Of a stretch of 64,000 bases of DNA, positions 50,445 to 60,042 are shown one piece after another. Below the pieces are notes generated by a model. That model was not told the origin of the DNA. It saw only the letters and a list, made by a program, of their open reading frames with translations, and searched no databases. How positions within the stretch are numbered: position 1 is the first letter of the stretch; every line of letters begins with the position of its first letter. Source of the DNA: Prevotella sp. P2-180 (GTDB lineage: Bacteria; Bacteroidota; Bacteroidia; Bacteroidales; Bacteroidaceae); NCBI RefSeq assembly GCF_002251435.1, contig NZ_NPJI01000076.1, positions 1-64,000 of the forward strand, read 5' to 3'. The position numbers and the translations under genes are program-made.

Positions 50445-53400
50445 ATGAGAAAAAATCAAGTACTTCTATGCCTGCTCGGAGCAGGCATGGCATGGACACC
50501 TTCCTTGGCCTTTGCAAAAGCAGATGCTAACATGAGGACAAGTATTGTTGCCGCACCTGACAACCAGGTAATTAAGGGCACAGTGGCTGACGCCGATGGT
50601 CCTCTGATTGGAGCCACAGTAAAAGTGGCCGGAACAAACAACGGAACAGTAACAGACTTTAACGGAAATTTCTCTATCCAATGTAAGCCTGGCACTACTC
50701 TTGAAATCTCTTATGTCGGTTATAAGACCATCACAGCAAAGGCTAAAGATGGCATGACAGTGACGATGGAGGCTGACGGAAAGGTGCTTAACGAAGTGGT
50801 TGTAACTGCTCTTGGAGTGAAGCGCGACCGCAAAGCTCTCGGCTATGGCCTCTCTGAGGTGAAAGGTGAGGAACTCACAAAGGCAAAGGAAACCAATGTC
50901 ATCAATTCTCTATCGGGAAAAGTGGCTGGTCTCGTGGTACAGAACACTGCCGGTGGCGCATCGGGTTCAACACGCGTGTTGCTCCGCGGTAACACTGAGA
51001 TGACTGGCAACAACCAACCGCTCTATGTAGTTGATGGTGTGCCATTGGACAATACTAACTTCGGATCTGCAGGAACTGAGGGTGGATATGACCTCGGCGA
51101 CGGTATCTCTGCCATCAACCCCGACGACATCGAGACAATGACAGTGCTTAAGGGTCCTGCCGCATCGGCTCTCTACGGTAGCCGTGCCTCTCACGGTGTG
51201 ATTCTTATCACAACCAAAAAGGCTGACAAGGACAAACTGTCAGTGGAATACAACGGCTCGTTCACCTTCGACACCCAGCTCGCCAAGTGGGACGACGTTC
51301 AGCAGGTGTACGGTATGGGTAATAATGGGAAATACTCACAGACTGCCACTACCGGTACAAACATGAGCTGGGGACCAAAGGCCGACGACTTCAATATGAC
51401 ATATTTCGACGGAGAGTCACGCCCGTTCTATATCTATCCCAACAATGCCAGCGATTTCTTCCGCACTGGTTTCACCACTCAGAACACTGCCATTATATCT
51501 GCCAACTCAGGCAAGACGGGCATGCGTTTCTCAGTGACCGACATGCGCAACCGTGACATCCTGCCCGAGACAAACATGAGCCGCGACAACTTCAACCTAC
51601 GTGTCAACACATCGCTCGGAAAGATTGACTTCGACTTCACTGCCAACTACACACGCGAAAACGTGAAAAACCGTCCAGCACTTGGCGACTCGCAGAGTAA
51701 CGTGGGAAAAAACCTCATGACTCTTGCCAACACCTACAATCAGGCATGGCTGAAGAACTATCAGACCGCCGACGGCGAATATGCCAACTGGAACGGTCTC
51801 GACCAGTATAACCGCAACCCATACTGGGACCTATATAAGAACAGCAACAAGTCTGACAAAGACGTTTTCCGCTTCACAGCTAAGGCGATCTACAACATCG
51901 ACAGCCACTTGAAGATACAGGGAACCATCGGTACCGACATCAACAACATGAACTTCCAAGACTACATAGCCCGAACCACACCAGGAAAATCGGCAGGACA
52001 GTTACAGGAAAGCGTGTTCCAGAACCGCACACTCAACGCCGAAATCCTCGCCCTCTACAACAACCAGTTTGGCGACTTCGACGTTAACGCCACCCTCGGA
52101 GGCAATATATATAAGGTGGACAACAAAACCAACATCCTCACTGGACTGGGACAGCAGATGAAGGACGTGATAGCCATTATGAACTATCAAGAGCAGAGCG
52201 TGCAGCAAAGCACTTACAAGAAGCAGATAAACTCTATCTATGGTAGTGCAAGCATCGGCTACGACCACACCTATTATCTCGAAGGTACACTGCGTGGCGA
52301 CAAGTCGTCAACACTTCCCGTAAACAACAACACCTACGTCTATCCTTCTGTATCGGCCAGCTGGGTGTTCTCAGAGTATCTGAAGAACAAGAACATCATC
52401 AACTATGGAAAATTCCGTGCATCATGGGCAAAGGTAGGTAGCGACACCGATCCCTACCAGCTCGCTCTCAACTACTCTACCGGAAAGTATTCCTACTCTG
52501 GCTTCACCATCGGTATGATAAATAACAACACCCAGCCCAACAAGGACCTCAAACCTACAATGACCACATCCTATGAGTTGGGTCTTGAGATGAAGTTCTT
52601 CCACAACCGACTGAGTCTCGATGTGACATACTATAACCAGACATCACGCGACCAGATTATCAACCTCGCCTCATCATCAACCTCGGGCTACCAGTATCGC
52701 CTGATCAATGCCGGTGAGATACAGAACAAGGGTATCGAGGTGGCACTCAACGGACGAGCCTTGCAGATTAAAGACTTCGCATGGGACTTCGGTGTCAACT
52801 TCTCAAAGAACAGCAATAAGGTAAAGTCGCTTACCGAAGGCATGGACTACTTCGAAATCGAAAGAGCCATATGGTGTAATGTATCGGTCGGTGCCGAGGT
52901 AGGTAAGAACTTCGGTTCAATCATTGGCCCTGACTTCAAGCGTAATGCCAACGGCGACATACTCATCAATCCCGAGACCGGTCTGCCACAGTATGACGAG
53001 ACCACACGCACCCTTGGCAACGCCTCATGGGACTGGACAGGCGGCTTCTACCACACTCTTACTTACAAGAACTTCCGTCTCTCGGCAGCGTTTGACGTGA
53101 AGGTAGGCGCCGACATATTCTCAATGTCTATGCGCTCGGCTTTCCAAACAGGAAAAGCTCCTGAAACCCTTGAAGGCCGCGAGGCTTGGTACACCTCTGA
53201 AGAGAAACGCATGGCGGAAGGTATGACTATCGAACAGTGGCGCGCAGCCGGCAAGTGCGATGGATTCTACGCACCTGGTGTCATTGACAATGGCGATGGC
53301 ACATACCGCAAAAACGACATTGCCATCGACCCGCAGACATATTGGGAAAGCGTATCACGCAACGCACCAAGCATGTTTATATACGACAACTCTTATGTGA

Positions 53401-53624
53401 AGTGCCGCGAGATAACATTCGGCTACACCTTCCCAGAAAAGATGCTTGGCAAATTTGTAAAGGGACTCAACGTATCGTTTGTGGCACGCAACCCGTTCAT
53501 CATCTGGAAGAACATCCCGAACATCGACCCTGACTCTGGCTACAATACCTCTGGCATGGGACTTGAATATGGTTCGCTGCCATCTCGCCGCAGCTATGGT
53601 CTTAACGTGAACATGAAATTCTAA
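50445..53624 (+). CDS. SusC-like TonB-dependent outer-membrane transporter
   Basis: A 1059-residue SusC-family protein. Signal peptide, then CarboxypepD_reg-like domain (IKGTVADADGPLIGATVKV), TonB box-like region (EVVVTALG), plug domain (PLYVVDGVPLDN; VLKGPAASALYGSRA) and a 22-strand barrel to the aromatic C-terminus (SYGLNVNMKF). It imports oligosaccharides into the periplasm, powered by TonB-ExbBD, with the SusD lipoprotein as lid. The SusD-like gene follows 25 nt later. Confidence 0.95.
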   Translation: MRKNQVLLCLLGAGMAWTPSLAFAKADANMRTSIVAAPDNQVIKGTVADADGPLIGATVKVAGTNNGTVTDFNGNFSIQCKPGTTLEISYVGYKTITAKAKDGMTVTMEADGKVLNEVVVTALGVKRDRKALGYGLSEVKGEELTKAKETNVINSLSGKVAGLVVQNTAGGASGSTRVLLRGNTEMTGNNQPLYVVDGVPLDNTNFGSAGTEGGYDLGDGISAINPDDIETMTVLKGPAASALYGSRASHGVILITTKKADKDKLSVEYNGSFTFDTQLAKWDDVQQVYGMGNNGKYSQTATTGTNMSWGPKADDFNMTYFDGESRPFYIYPNNASDFFRTGFTTQNTAIISANSGKTGMRFSVTDMRNRDILPETNMSRDNFNLRVNTSLGKIDFDFTANYTRENVKNRPALGDSQSNVGKNLMTLANTYNQAWLKNYQTADGEYANWNGLDQYNRNPYWDLYKNSNKSDKDVFRFTAKAIYNIDSHLKIQGTIGTDINNMNFQDYIARTTPGKSAGQLQESVFQNRTLNAEILALYNNQFGDFDVNATLGGNIYKVDNKTNILTGLGQQMKDVIAIMNYQEQSVQQSTYKKQINSIYGSASIGYDHTYYLEGTLRGDKSSTLPVNNNTYVYPSVSASWVFSEYLKNKNIINYGKFRASWAKVGSDTDPYQLALNYSTGKYSYSGFTIGMINNNTQPNKDLKPTMTTSYELGLEMKFFHNRLSLDVTYYNQTSRDQIINLASSSTSGYQYRLINAGEIQNKGIEVALNGRALQIKDFAWDFGVNFSKNSNKVKSLTEGMDYFEIERAIWCNVSVGAEVGKNFGSIIGPDFKRNANGDILINPETGLPQYDETTRTLGNASWDWTGGFYHTLTYKNFRLSAAFDVKVGADIFSMSMRSAFQTGKAPETLEGREAWYTSEEKRMAEGMTIEQWRAAGKCDGFYAPGVIDNGDGTYRKNDIAIDPQTYWESVSRNAPSMFIYDNSYVKCREITFGYTFPEKMLGKFVKGLNVSFVARNPFIIWKNIPNIDPDSGYNTSGMGLEYGSLPSRRSYGLNVNMKF

Positions 53625-53649
53625 CTCCCTAATAAAAAAAAAGAAAGAT

Positions 53650-55347
53650 ATGAAACTAACAAAGATATTTATTGCACTTGCAATTATGGGAGGCAGCCTC
53701 GCCTCATGCAGCGATAGCCACATGGAAGATGTGAACACCGACGACACCAAGTCACCTACCATCGACCCTAACGCACAGCTCACCACAGCACTGTTGCAGA
53801 CCTATGGAGACTTTGGTCTGATGGACACCTTCCGCAGCTATATCACCGGATTCACCCAGTACTATGCCGGTGGATGGAACGTCAGCTTCTATGCAGGTTC
53901 TGTCAATCCAGACAACGACCAGCTCCGTCTCGTGTGGGACCAGTACTATGGCGTTGGAATCAAGAACCTCGTGGACGCCATCTATAACTCCGAGGAGAGC
54001 CCAAACACCAATGCCGCCCTGCGCATCACACGAGTATACATGATGTCGGTGCTCACCGACCTTTATGGCGACGTGCCTTGCACTGAGGCTGGACTTGGTT
54101 ACATTAAGGGTATCTCAAATCCAAAGTACGATAAGCAGGAAGACATCTACAACTGGTTCTTCTCCGAATTGGATGCTTGTGTAGCACAGCTTGGCAGTGG
54201 CAACGACCGTATCTCTGGAGACGTGACTACTCTCTCCGGCGACGTGACCGGATGGAAAAAGTTTGCCAACTCTCTACGCATGCGCTTCGCAATGCGAATC
54301 TCTGACGTCAACCAATCTAAGGCTCAGGAAGAGTTTGAGAAGGCTGTCAACAGCGGATGCATAGCCAACAGCAGCGAGGATGCGCTCGTGAAATACATGA
54401 ACTCACCTTTCACTCTCTATGACGGATCACGCGACCTCGACTTCCGCGCCAACGCACTGAGCGAAATACTCTACGGTCAGGACCCGACATCACCAACCTT
54501 CATATGCTCAACCTTATATAACATGCTGAAGGACAACAACGACCCTCGCCTACTAAAGATCTGCCGTCACTATATCAACACAACACGTAGCGAGGACAAA
54601 CCAGAGGGAAGCTACGATGTGACCGACGAGGTGATTGCATGGGGCAATGCTGGAGGTACAGGTCCACAGGCCAACGACCCGGGAGCAGCATGGTGGGACC
54701 AGTGGCCTACCGTTCCCGCCAACTCAGAAATACCCACACTCAACCGCCTTGTAAACGACTATCCTGAAAAGGGTTACGACCAAAGCAACTATCCAGCCCG
54801 CATGGTTCGTCCGTTCCTTGCACTGGCTTTCGAGCAGCCTGACTGTCCCGGAGTTCTCATGACCTATGCCGAGACACAGTTCCTATTAGCCGAGGCAGCC
54901 TTGAAGGGTTGGAACGTGCCTGGTTCTGTCAATAGCCATTATGAGGCTGGAGTGCGTGCGGCCATGAAGTTCCTTAACGACAACTATAAGATAGAAGGCA
55001 AGATTAGCGACGAGGAAATCAATGACTATATCGCTGCCAATCCGCTTGGAAGCAATCCGAAGGAGCAGATTAACAAGGAGGCTTATATCCTACACCTCAC
55101 CAATCCTTCTGAGGCATGGTCAAACCTTCGACGCTCTGACTATCCTACACTCCAGGACCGTGCAAAGTTCGGAAACTTCACCTATCCTTGCGTTGACGGT
55201 TTCAACACTCCTGTGCGTCTGAAATATCCAAACCTCGAGATGCAATACAATAGCGTGAACTACAAGGATGCCATTGAACGACTTGGAGGCAGTGACGACT
55301 GGCACAAGCGCATGTGGTGGGACGTGGCAGAACAAAACTTTCAATAA
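53650..55347 (+). CDS. SusD-like glycan-binding lipoprotein
   Basis: A 565-residue lipoprotein (lipobox GGSLASC). It shows the SusD/RagB superfamily pattern: N-terminal TPR scaffold (RLVWDQYYGVGIKNLVDAI; NAALRITRVYMMSVLTDLYG) and the typical ending (SEAWSNLRRSDYP, then RRxxYP-like). It captures oligosaccharides at the cell surface and hands them to SusC. Partner and spacing fit a canonical SusCD pair. Confidence 0.93.
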   Translation: MKLTKIFIALAIMGGSLASCSDSHMEDVNTDDTKSPTIDPNAQLTTALLQTYGDFGLMDTFRSYITGFTQYYAGGWNVSFYAGSVNPDNDQLRLVWDQYYGVGIKNLVDAIYNSEESPNTNAALRITRVYMMSVLTDLYGDVPCTEAGLGYIKGISNPKYDKQEDIYNWFFSELDACVAQLGSGNDRISGDVTTLSGDVTGWKKFANSLRMRFAMRISDVNQSKAQEEFEKAVNSGCIANSSEDALVKYMNSPFTLYDGSRDLDFRANALSEILYGQDPTSPTFICSTLYNMLKDNNDPRLLKICRHYINTTRSEDKPEGSYDVTDEVIAWGNAGGTGPQANDPGAAWWDQWPTVPANSEIPTLNRLVNDYPEKGYDQSNYPARMVRPFLALAFEQPDCPGVLMTYAETQFLLAEAALKGWNVPGSVNSHYEAGVRAAMKFLNDNYKIEGKISDEEINDYIAANPLGSNPKEQINKEAYILHLTNPSEAWSNLRRSDYPTLQDRAKFGNFTYPCVDGFNTPVRLKYPNLEMQYNSVNYKDAIERLGGSDDWHKRMWWDVAEQNFQ

Positions 55348-55348
55348 G

Positions 55349-55390
55349 TTGAAAGTTGAAGATTGAAAATTGAAGATAAAAAAAAGAAAA
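55349..55390. repeat. Short-period repeat between SusD and TIG lipoprotein
   Basis: GTTGAAAGTTGAAGATTGAAAATTGAAG type words (7-8 nt period) fill the 46-nt gap. The same class of repeat occurs inside coding regions of this window. Confidence 0.5.
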
Positions 55391-55393
55391 ATT

Positions 55394-56386
55394 ATGAAAA
55401 AGATATATTTTCTCGCGATGTTTATGCTGCTTATGACCAGCAGCCTCGCACTGACAAGCTGTAGCTCTGACGACGATCCGTTCATTACAGCAACAGAGGA
55501 CGACGAACCGCGCATCCTCGACCCTTATTTCCCAGACTGGAGCGACGGACAGCCAGGAGTGTTCAAAAACTTTGCCCGCAACCTGAACCTCGAGGCTGAA
55601 GTCATAGTAACACCGGCCAACCATACCACAGTAAAATGGTATATCGACGATGAGGAGGTGGCAGAGGGACTTTCCATCAACCACTCTCTGCTCGCCGGAG
55701 AATACACTCTGAAAGTGGTTGCCACCACTACCAAGGGCAAAGAAACATATAGAATAGCACTTGTACAGGTTCGTCCGCTCGATGGCGACCCTAATCCTGG
55801 CAACGACATACGCGACCGCCAGGTAGTGCCAGGCTCTGTGGTAAAGCTCCACGGAACAAATTTGGACCAAGTGACCAAGATTTCTTTCGGCGACAAAGAA
55901 GCTTCTACAACCTTTGTGAACAAGGGAGACAAAAGCTATCTGGAATATACAGTGCCAGCCGACCTCGCTCTCGGCACCTATCGCATCACTCTCTACGACG
56001 CGGCAGGAAATGCCTATGGAGGCAATAAGATTGTTGTAAGCGATGAGGCTCCTGTCGTGCAGGAAGAAACACTTTGGGAGGGTTCGTTCAACGTGACATG
56101 GGGCACTCCTTTCGATCAGCTCAAAGACCAGTTCGCAAGTCTTGTAAAAGCAGGAAACATTGTTCGTGCATACGTCAATGGTAATGGACAGGGGGCCATG
56201 ACCACTGCATGGTGGAACAATATCATCACCGGACAGGGCGATCCGAATCGTGGCGACATCATGATCAACGGTTCTGCAGTGCTCGAATATGAGCTCACCG
56301 ACTACTCAATACAGTTGATGAATGAACAGAATGGTGCTCTCTTCGTAGGCGATGGATACACCATTACCAAGATAACAGTAGAGTGA
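55394..56386 (+). CDS. TIG/IPT-domain surface glycan-binding lipoprotein
   Basis: A 330-residue lipoprotein from the ATG at 55394 (lipobox LALTSC, followed by SSDDDPF). After an Ig-like segment (TTVKWYIDDEEVAEGLS) comes an IPT/TIG-like domain (~135-215, VVPGSVVKLHGTNLDQVTKI), and a C-terminal beta-sandwich (~225-330) with exposed aromatics (TAWWNNI). The position after SusD and the architecture match surface glycan-binding proteins such as SGBP-B. The last gene before a strong terminator. Confidence 0.8.
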   Translation: MKKIYFLAMFMLLMTSSLALTSCSSDDDPFITATEDDEPRILDPYFPDWSDGQPGVFKNFARNLNLEAEVIVTPANHTTVKWYIDDEEVAEGLSINHSLLAGEYTLKVVATTTKGKETYRIALVQVRPLDGDPNPGNDIRDRQVVPGSVVKLHGTNLDQVTKISFGDKEASTTFVNKGDKSYLEYTVPADLALGTYRITLYDAAGNAYGGNKIVVSDEAPVVQEETLWEGSFNVTWGTPFDQLKDQFASLVKAGNIVRAYVNGNGQGAMTTAWWNNIITGQGDPNRGDIMINGSAVLEYELTDYSIQLMNEQNGALFVGDGYTITKITVE

Positions 56387-56457
56387 GAATTATGATTGTT
56401 AGGTTAGTTTGTTAGTAATACTTTTCGTATTATTTATGAAGTAGGTTTTCAACCTTT

Positions 56458-56492
56458 GGCGCACTTCTATGTGAATAGCGGTGCGCCTTTTT
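56458..56492 (+). terminator. Terminator of the GH5-SusCD-SGBP operon
   Basis: GGCGCAC (56458-56464) and GTGCGCC (56481-56487) form the stem, followed by TTTTT. Confidence 0.8.
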
Positions 56493-56566
56493 GTTTGTAT
56501 TAGTCAACAATATGCAACCATAGACCCGTTTTTTTTGCATTATTCAGAAAAAAAGACTGCTTACTA

Positions 56567-56597
56567 TTGTATTATATTCAATTTTGTTGTAACTTTG
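56567..56597 (+). promoter_or_regulatory. Promoter of the double-kinase gene
   Basis: TTG (56567-56569), 20-nt spacer, TAACTTTG (56590-56597). It places the start of translation at the ATG at 56618. Confidence 0.6.
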
Positions 56598-56617
56598 CAG
56601 CGTTGAGATACAGAAAT

Positions 56618-59600
56618 ATGGATACGAACCTGAATATTGAACTAAAACTAAAGATTGTCATAACAGCGTTTTTCGTTGTTATGATGATGTTTTTTTCGCC
56701 ATATAAAATAGCTGCTCAAGACAATCCTTACAAGATAGACAACGACCTCTACAACCTTTACCAAAAAGCTTACAACGCCAAAAAAGACAAGAGCGGACTA
56801 ACATTTGCCGACTCCCTATACAGCCTCGCTAAGAAAAGGAACAACGGAAAAGCAGCTTGTCTATCACTCTCCATCACCGCGGCATACTATCGGTCACATA
56901 ACGACGTGAAAAACTTTGAGCATACTGTCGAAATGCTTAAGAACGAGGCAAAGAATGCCAGACTGAACACCTACTACTATTACGCCTATTCGATTCTATC
57001 TGTTTATTACCTCAACACCCACCGCACGATAAAGGCATTGCAGGTAATAAAGGAAATGGGCGACCAGGCTTATGCCGAAAACGACCACTATGGATTATAT
57101 ACATACCACAAGTTGCGGGGCAACCTTTACTATGTGTACGGCGACTATGTGAAGGCTACCGAATGCTATCAACAAGCTATCAACATCCATCATAATCATG
57201 CAGAGAAACTATACTGCTCAAACTTATATATAGACCTCGCACAGTGTCTTGACAAGCTTACAAGACGCAATGAGGCCATCGACCTGATAAAAAAGGGACT
57301 CGAAAATACTGTTAACCCTTACGCTAAATCTGCAATGTATTTCCGACTCTGCAAACTTCTCTTTTGGGACAAGAAATACGATGAATACAGGAAGACATTC
57401 GCCGAGGCGGAAAAACAGTTCAACAAAGGCTTTGACAAAGAGGACATTCTGAACCTAAGGGTGATGAGAGCCCTTGTGGACAACGACACCGAAAAGGCTC
57501 TCAAATTGGCAGGGCAACACAAAACAAAGGCTTATAAGGACGAGGCGATGAGAGACATCTACGTCGCTACAGGACAATTCGACAAGGCTTACCCTATATA
57601 CATGGAAAGGGCTTGCGAAGTGGAATGGGCCGTAAGACGCAACAGTGCGGAATATAACCTTGCAGAATATGACGCATGGCTTGAAACCAACGAACTGCAA
57701 CTCTCCAAGGCAACACTGGAGTATGAACTCGCAAAGCAGAGAATAACCAAGGCCGAAGAGGAAAACGAGATACAGTTACAGATGCAGGAAAACATGGCAA
57801 TGAAACTGGCCAACGACTCAAATGCCATTGCCAAGATGAGAACCGACAGTCTTTTGCGTTCGGCAGAGACAGAAATGCATGAGGCCGAGATGGTGAGACT
57901 TGCCGCGGAAAACAAGCAGAACAAACTGATAATGTATTCTGCCGCCATTTTCTTCTTCATCATAATAGTATATGCGGCATTTGTCAGAAAGAGAAACAAA
58001 TTTGCCATTGACATGCTCGAGGGGAAACAGGCCCAACTCGCCTCTGCACTCAACAAGGCACAAGAGGCGGAAAGAGTGAAGACCGCTTTTGTCGACTCCT
58101 TCGGACACAAGGTGACTGAACCCATGAACAAGGTGTTGGAAATATCCAAAAGCCTTATTGACGCCAAGGAAGCACTCAACGCCAAGGATAAGGATAGACT
58201 ATGTGGTGAAATGACCACTACTGCAGAGTCTCTTACAACTATGCTCAATGGATTGCTGAAAAACGCATTGGACGACAGCGTGCGACATACAGCAAAGACC
58301 ATTTTACTGACGCTGACACTTGTATCGTCGTTCTTGCCGGCATTTGGCTATAGTATAGAGAAAGAGACAAGAGACGCTCTTGAAAAAGGGCATACACTCA
58401 CAGCCTTGAGAATGGTGATGCAGGAAAAGAAAGAGGCATCGGCTGTGAATGACAAAAGAAGATTGTTTGTGGCATGTCGTATGGCTGGCAACGTGTTTCT
58501 GCAAAGACATTATTATAAAAGGGCACAGGATGAATATGAAGAGGCGGCAGCTTTATTGCTAAGCGGAGCGACATACGACATTGACCCGACATTGTTGTTT
58601 GTTAACCTGGCTCGCATTTGCCGCATGCATAAGGAATATGGCAATGCCAGGAAATACTTAGACAATGCTGAGGCTTTCGACATGCGAAGGCAACATAAGC
58701 AGGCCATCGGCAGGGAAAAGGCTAAACTGGACTTCGAGACTTTAGGAAAGGACATTCCAAAAGAATTATTCGCTGTCATGACTCCGGCTGAACGACTCAG
58801 GCATGAGGAGATAAGCTATGTTAAACAGGGAAAATGGGAAGATGCTTGCAGGGTGTTTCAAGAAGAAGTGGTGATGCACAGAAGAAACATTGAGGATATT
58901 TTAAAAAACGACAGGCGGGAAATGAGTGAGATTGCGGGAAACAGAAAACTCGAATCGGAAAACATGAGAATGAAAACCGCATCGTCAAACATGCTTGCAG
59001 AACAGGTGAGCCGTGAAGCGGAACTCGCAAAGTCGTTACTTACCAAACAACAGCTCGTGACCGAAAGCAACACTTTACTGCTCAACAAGATGAAAGCTGA
59101 GGCAAGGCTGGGCAACACTAAAGCAGCAAGAGACAGAAAGGTTATGGAGATGCATCGCCAGCAAACAAAACTGAACCGATGGGGAGCCATAACCACGGCC
59201 GTTCTCCTGGCTTTTGTCGTCATTATCATCATGTCTTATTTCTATCATTCTAATATACACAAGAAGAAACTGCGCGCAAAAAATATTGAATTGGACAGGG
59301 CGCTGAAAGAGGTGGAACGGTCGGAAAAGACAAAGACGATGTTCATACAAAACATGAGCCATGAAATAAGAACACCGCTAAACGCCATAGTGGGATTCAC
59401 ACAACTGATATCGGCACAGGGTGACGAACTCTCGGAAAAGGAAAAGATGGAATTTGTGAACATTGTAAAAAATAATTCAGAATTGCTGCAACATCTCGTA
59501 CACGATGTCACTTCCCTGTCAGAACTGGGCAGTGGTCAATATGTGGCAAATCTGGCCAACCATGAGCTGAACAAACTCTGCCAACAAGCGTTAGAGACAG

Positions 59601-60010
59601 TGAGACACAAGGCCCACCCCGACGTGCCGCTTGTTTTCGATACCAACGTTGATGATGACTTCATGATATGTACAGATGCCCATAGGGTGCTGGAAGTTCT
59701 TATCAACTTCCTGACTAACGCAATAAAATATACAGAACAAGGGAGCATCACCCTCCAGTGCCAAAACAACGATGCTGAAGGAAAGGTGATTTTGGCGGTG
59801 GCCGACACTGGAGTGGGAATACCCGAAGGAAAACATGCTGAGATATTTGAACGTTTCGCAAAGCTCGACTCCTTCCATCAGGGCACAGGACTCGGATTGC
59901 ATATTTGCACCGTAATAGCAAAAATGCTGAATGGAGAAGTGGGCATCGACCCTGACTACAAAAAAGGGGCAAGATTCTATCTGAAATTACCAACTTATAG
60001 ACATTCGTAA
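56618..60010 (+). CDS. In-frame fusion of two TPR-type sensor histidine kinases
   Basis: An 1130-residue protein made of two similar kinase halves. Half 1: signal/membrane segment (~11-27), periplasmic TPRs (~35-345), coiled coil, membrane span (437-456) and a DHp-like helix pair (~480-550) with His497 in FGHKVTEP, but no ATPase domain. Half 2 starts with a second signal-like span (559-578, TILLTLTLVSSFLPAFG), then TPRs (~585-760), coiled coil, span (855-875), HisKA with His915 (MSHEIRTPLNA) and a complete HATPase (VLINFLTNAIKY, ADTGVGIPE, GTGLGL). No receiver or DNA-binding domain follows. The response regulator must be elsewhere. It is flanked by the SusCD operon and GH31. Confidence 0.82.
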   Translation: MDTNLNIELKLKIVITAFFVVMMMFFSPYKIAAQDNPYKIDNDLYNLYQKAYNAKKDKSGLTFADSLYSLAKKRNNGKAACLSLSITAAYYRSHNDVKNFEHTVEMLKNEAKNARLNTYYYYAYSILSVYYLNTHRTIKALQVIKEMGDQAYAENDHYGLYTYHKLRGNLYYVYGDYVKATECYQQAINIHHNHAEKLYCSNLYIDLAQCLDKLTRRNEAIDLIKKGLENTVNPYAKSAMYFRLCKLLFWDKKYDEYRKTFAEAEKQFNKGFDKEDILNLRVMRALVDNDTEKALKLAGQHKTKAYKDEAMRDIYVATGQFDKAYPIYMERACEVEWAVRRNSAEYNLAEYDAWLETNELQLSKATLEYELAKQRITKAEEENEIQLQMQENMAMKLANDSNAIAKMRTDSLLRSAETEMHEAEMVRLAAENKQNKLIMYSAAIFFFIIIVYAAFVRKRNKFAIDMLEGKQAQLASALNKAQEAERVKTAFVDSFGHKVTEPMNKVLEISKSLIDAKEALNAKDKDRLCGEMTTTAESLTTMLNGLLKNALDDSVRHTAKTILLTLTLVSSFLPAFGYSIEKETRDALEKGHTLTALRMVMQEKKEASAVNDKRRLFVACRMAGNVFLQRHYYKRAQDEYEEAAALLLSGATYDIDPTLLFVNLARICRMHKEYGNARKYLDNAEAFDMRRQHKQAIGREKAKLDFETLGKDIPKELFAVMTPAERLRHEEISYVKQGKWEDACRVFQEEVVMHRRNIEDILKNDRREMSEIAGNRKLESENMRMKTASSNMLAEQVSREAELAKSLLTKQQLVTESNTLLLNKMKAEARLGNTKAARDRKVMEMHRQQTKLNRWGAITTAVLLAFVVIIIMSYFYHSNIHKKKLRAKNIELDRALKEVERSEKTKTMFIQNMSHEIRTPLNAIVGFTQLISAQGDELSEKEKMEFVNIVKNNSELLQHLVHDVTSLSELGSGQYVANLANHELNKLCQQALETVRHKAHPDVPLVFDTNVDDDFMICTDAHRVLEVLINFLTNAIKYTEQGSITLQCQNNDAEGKVILAVADTGVGIPEGKHAEIFERFAKLDSFHQGTGLGLHICTVIAKMLNGEVGIDPDYKKGARFYLKLPTYRHS

Positions 60011-60042
60011 AATAACACATATTTATACAAAAGACATTGCTT

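Noticed and set aside
57589..58302. 237-codon minus-strand frame inside the kinase fusion
   Set aside because: Ser/Leu/Cys-rich antisense of TPR and coiled-coil coding sequence, without start context.
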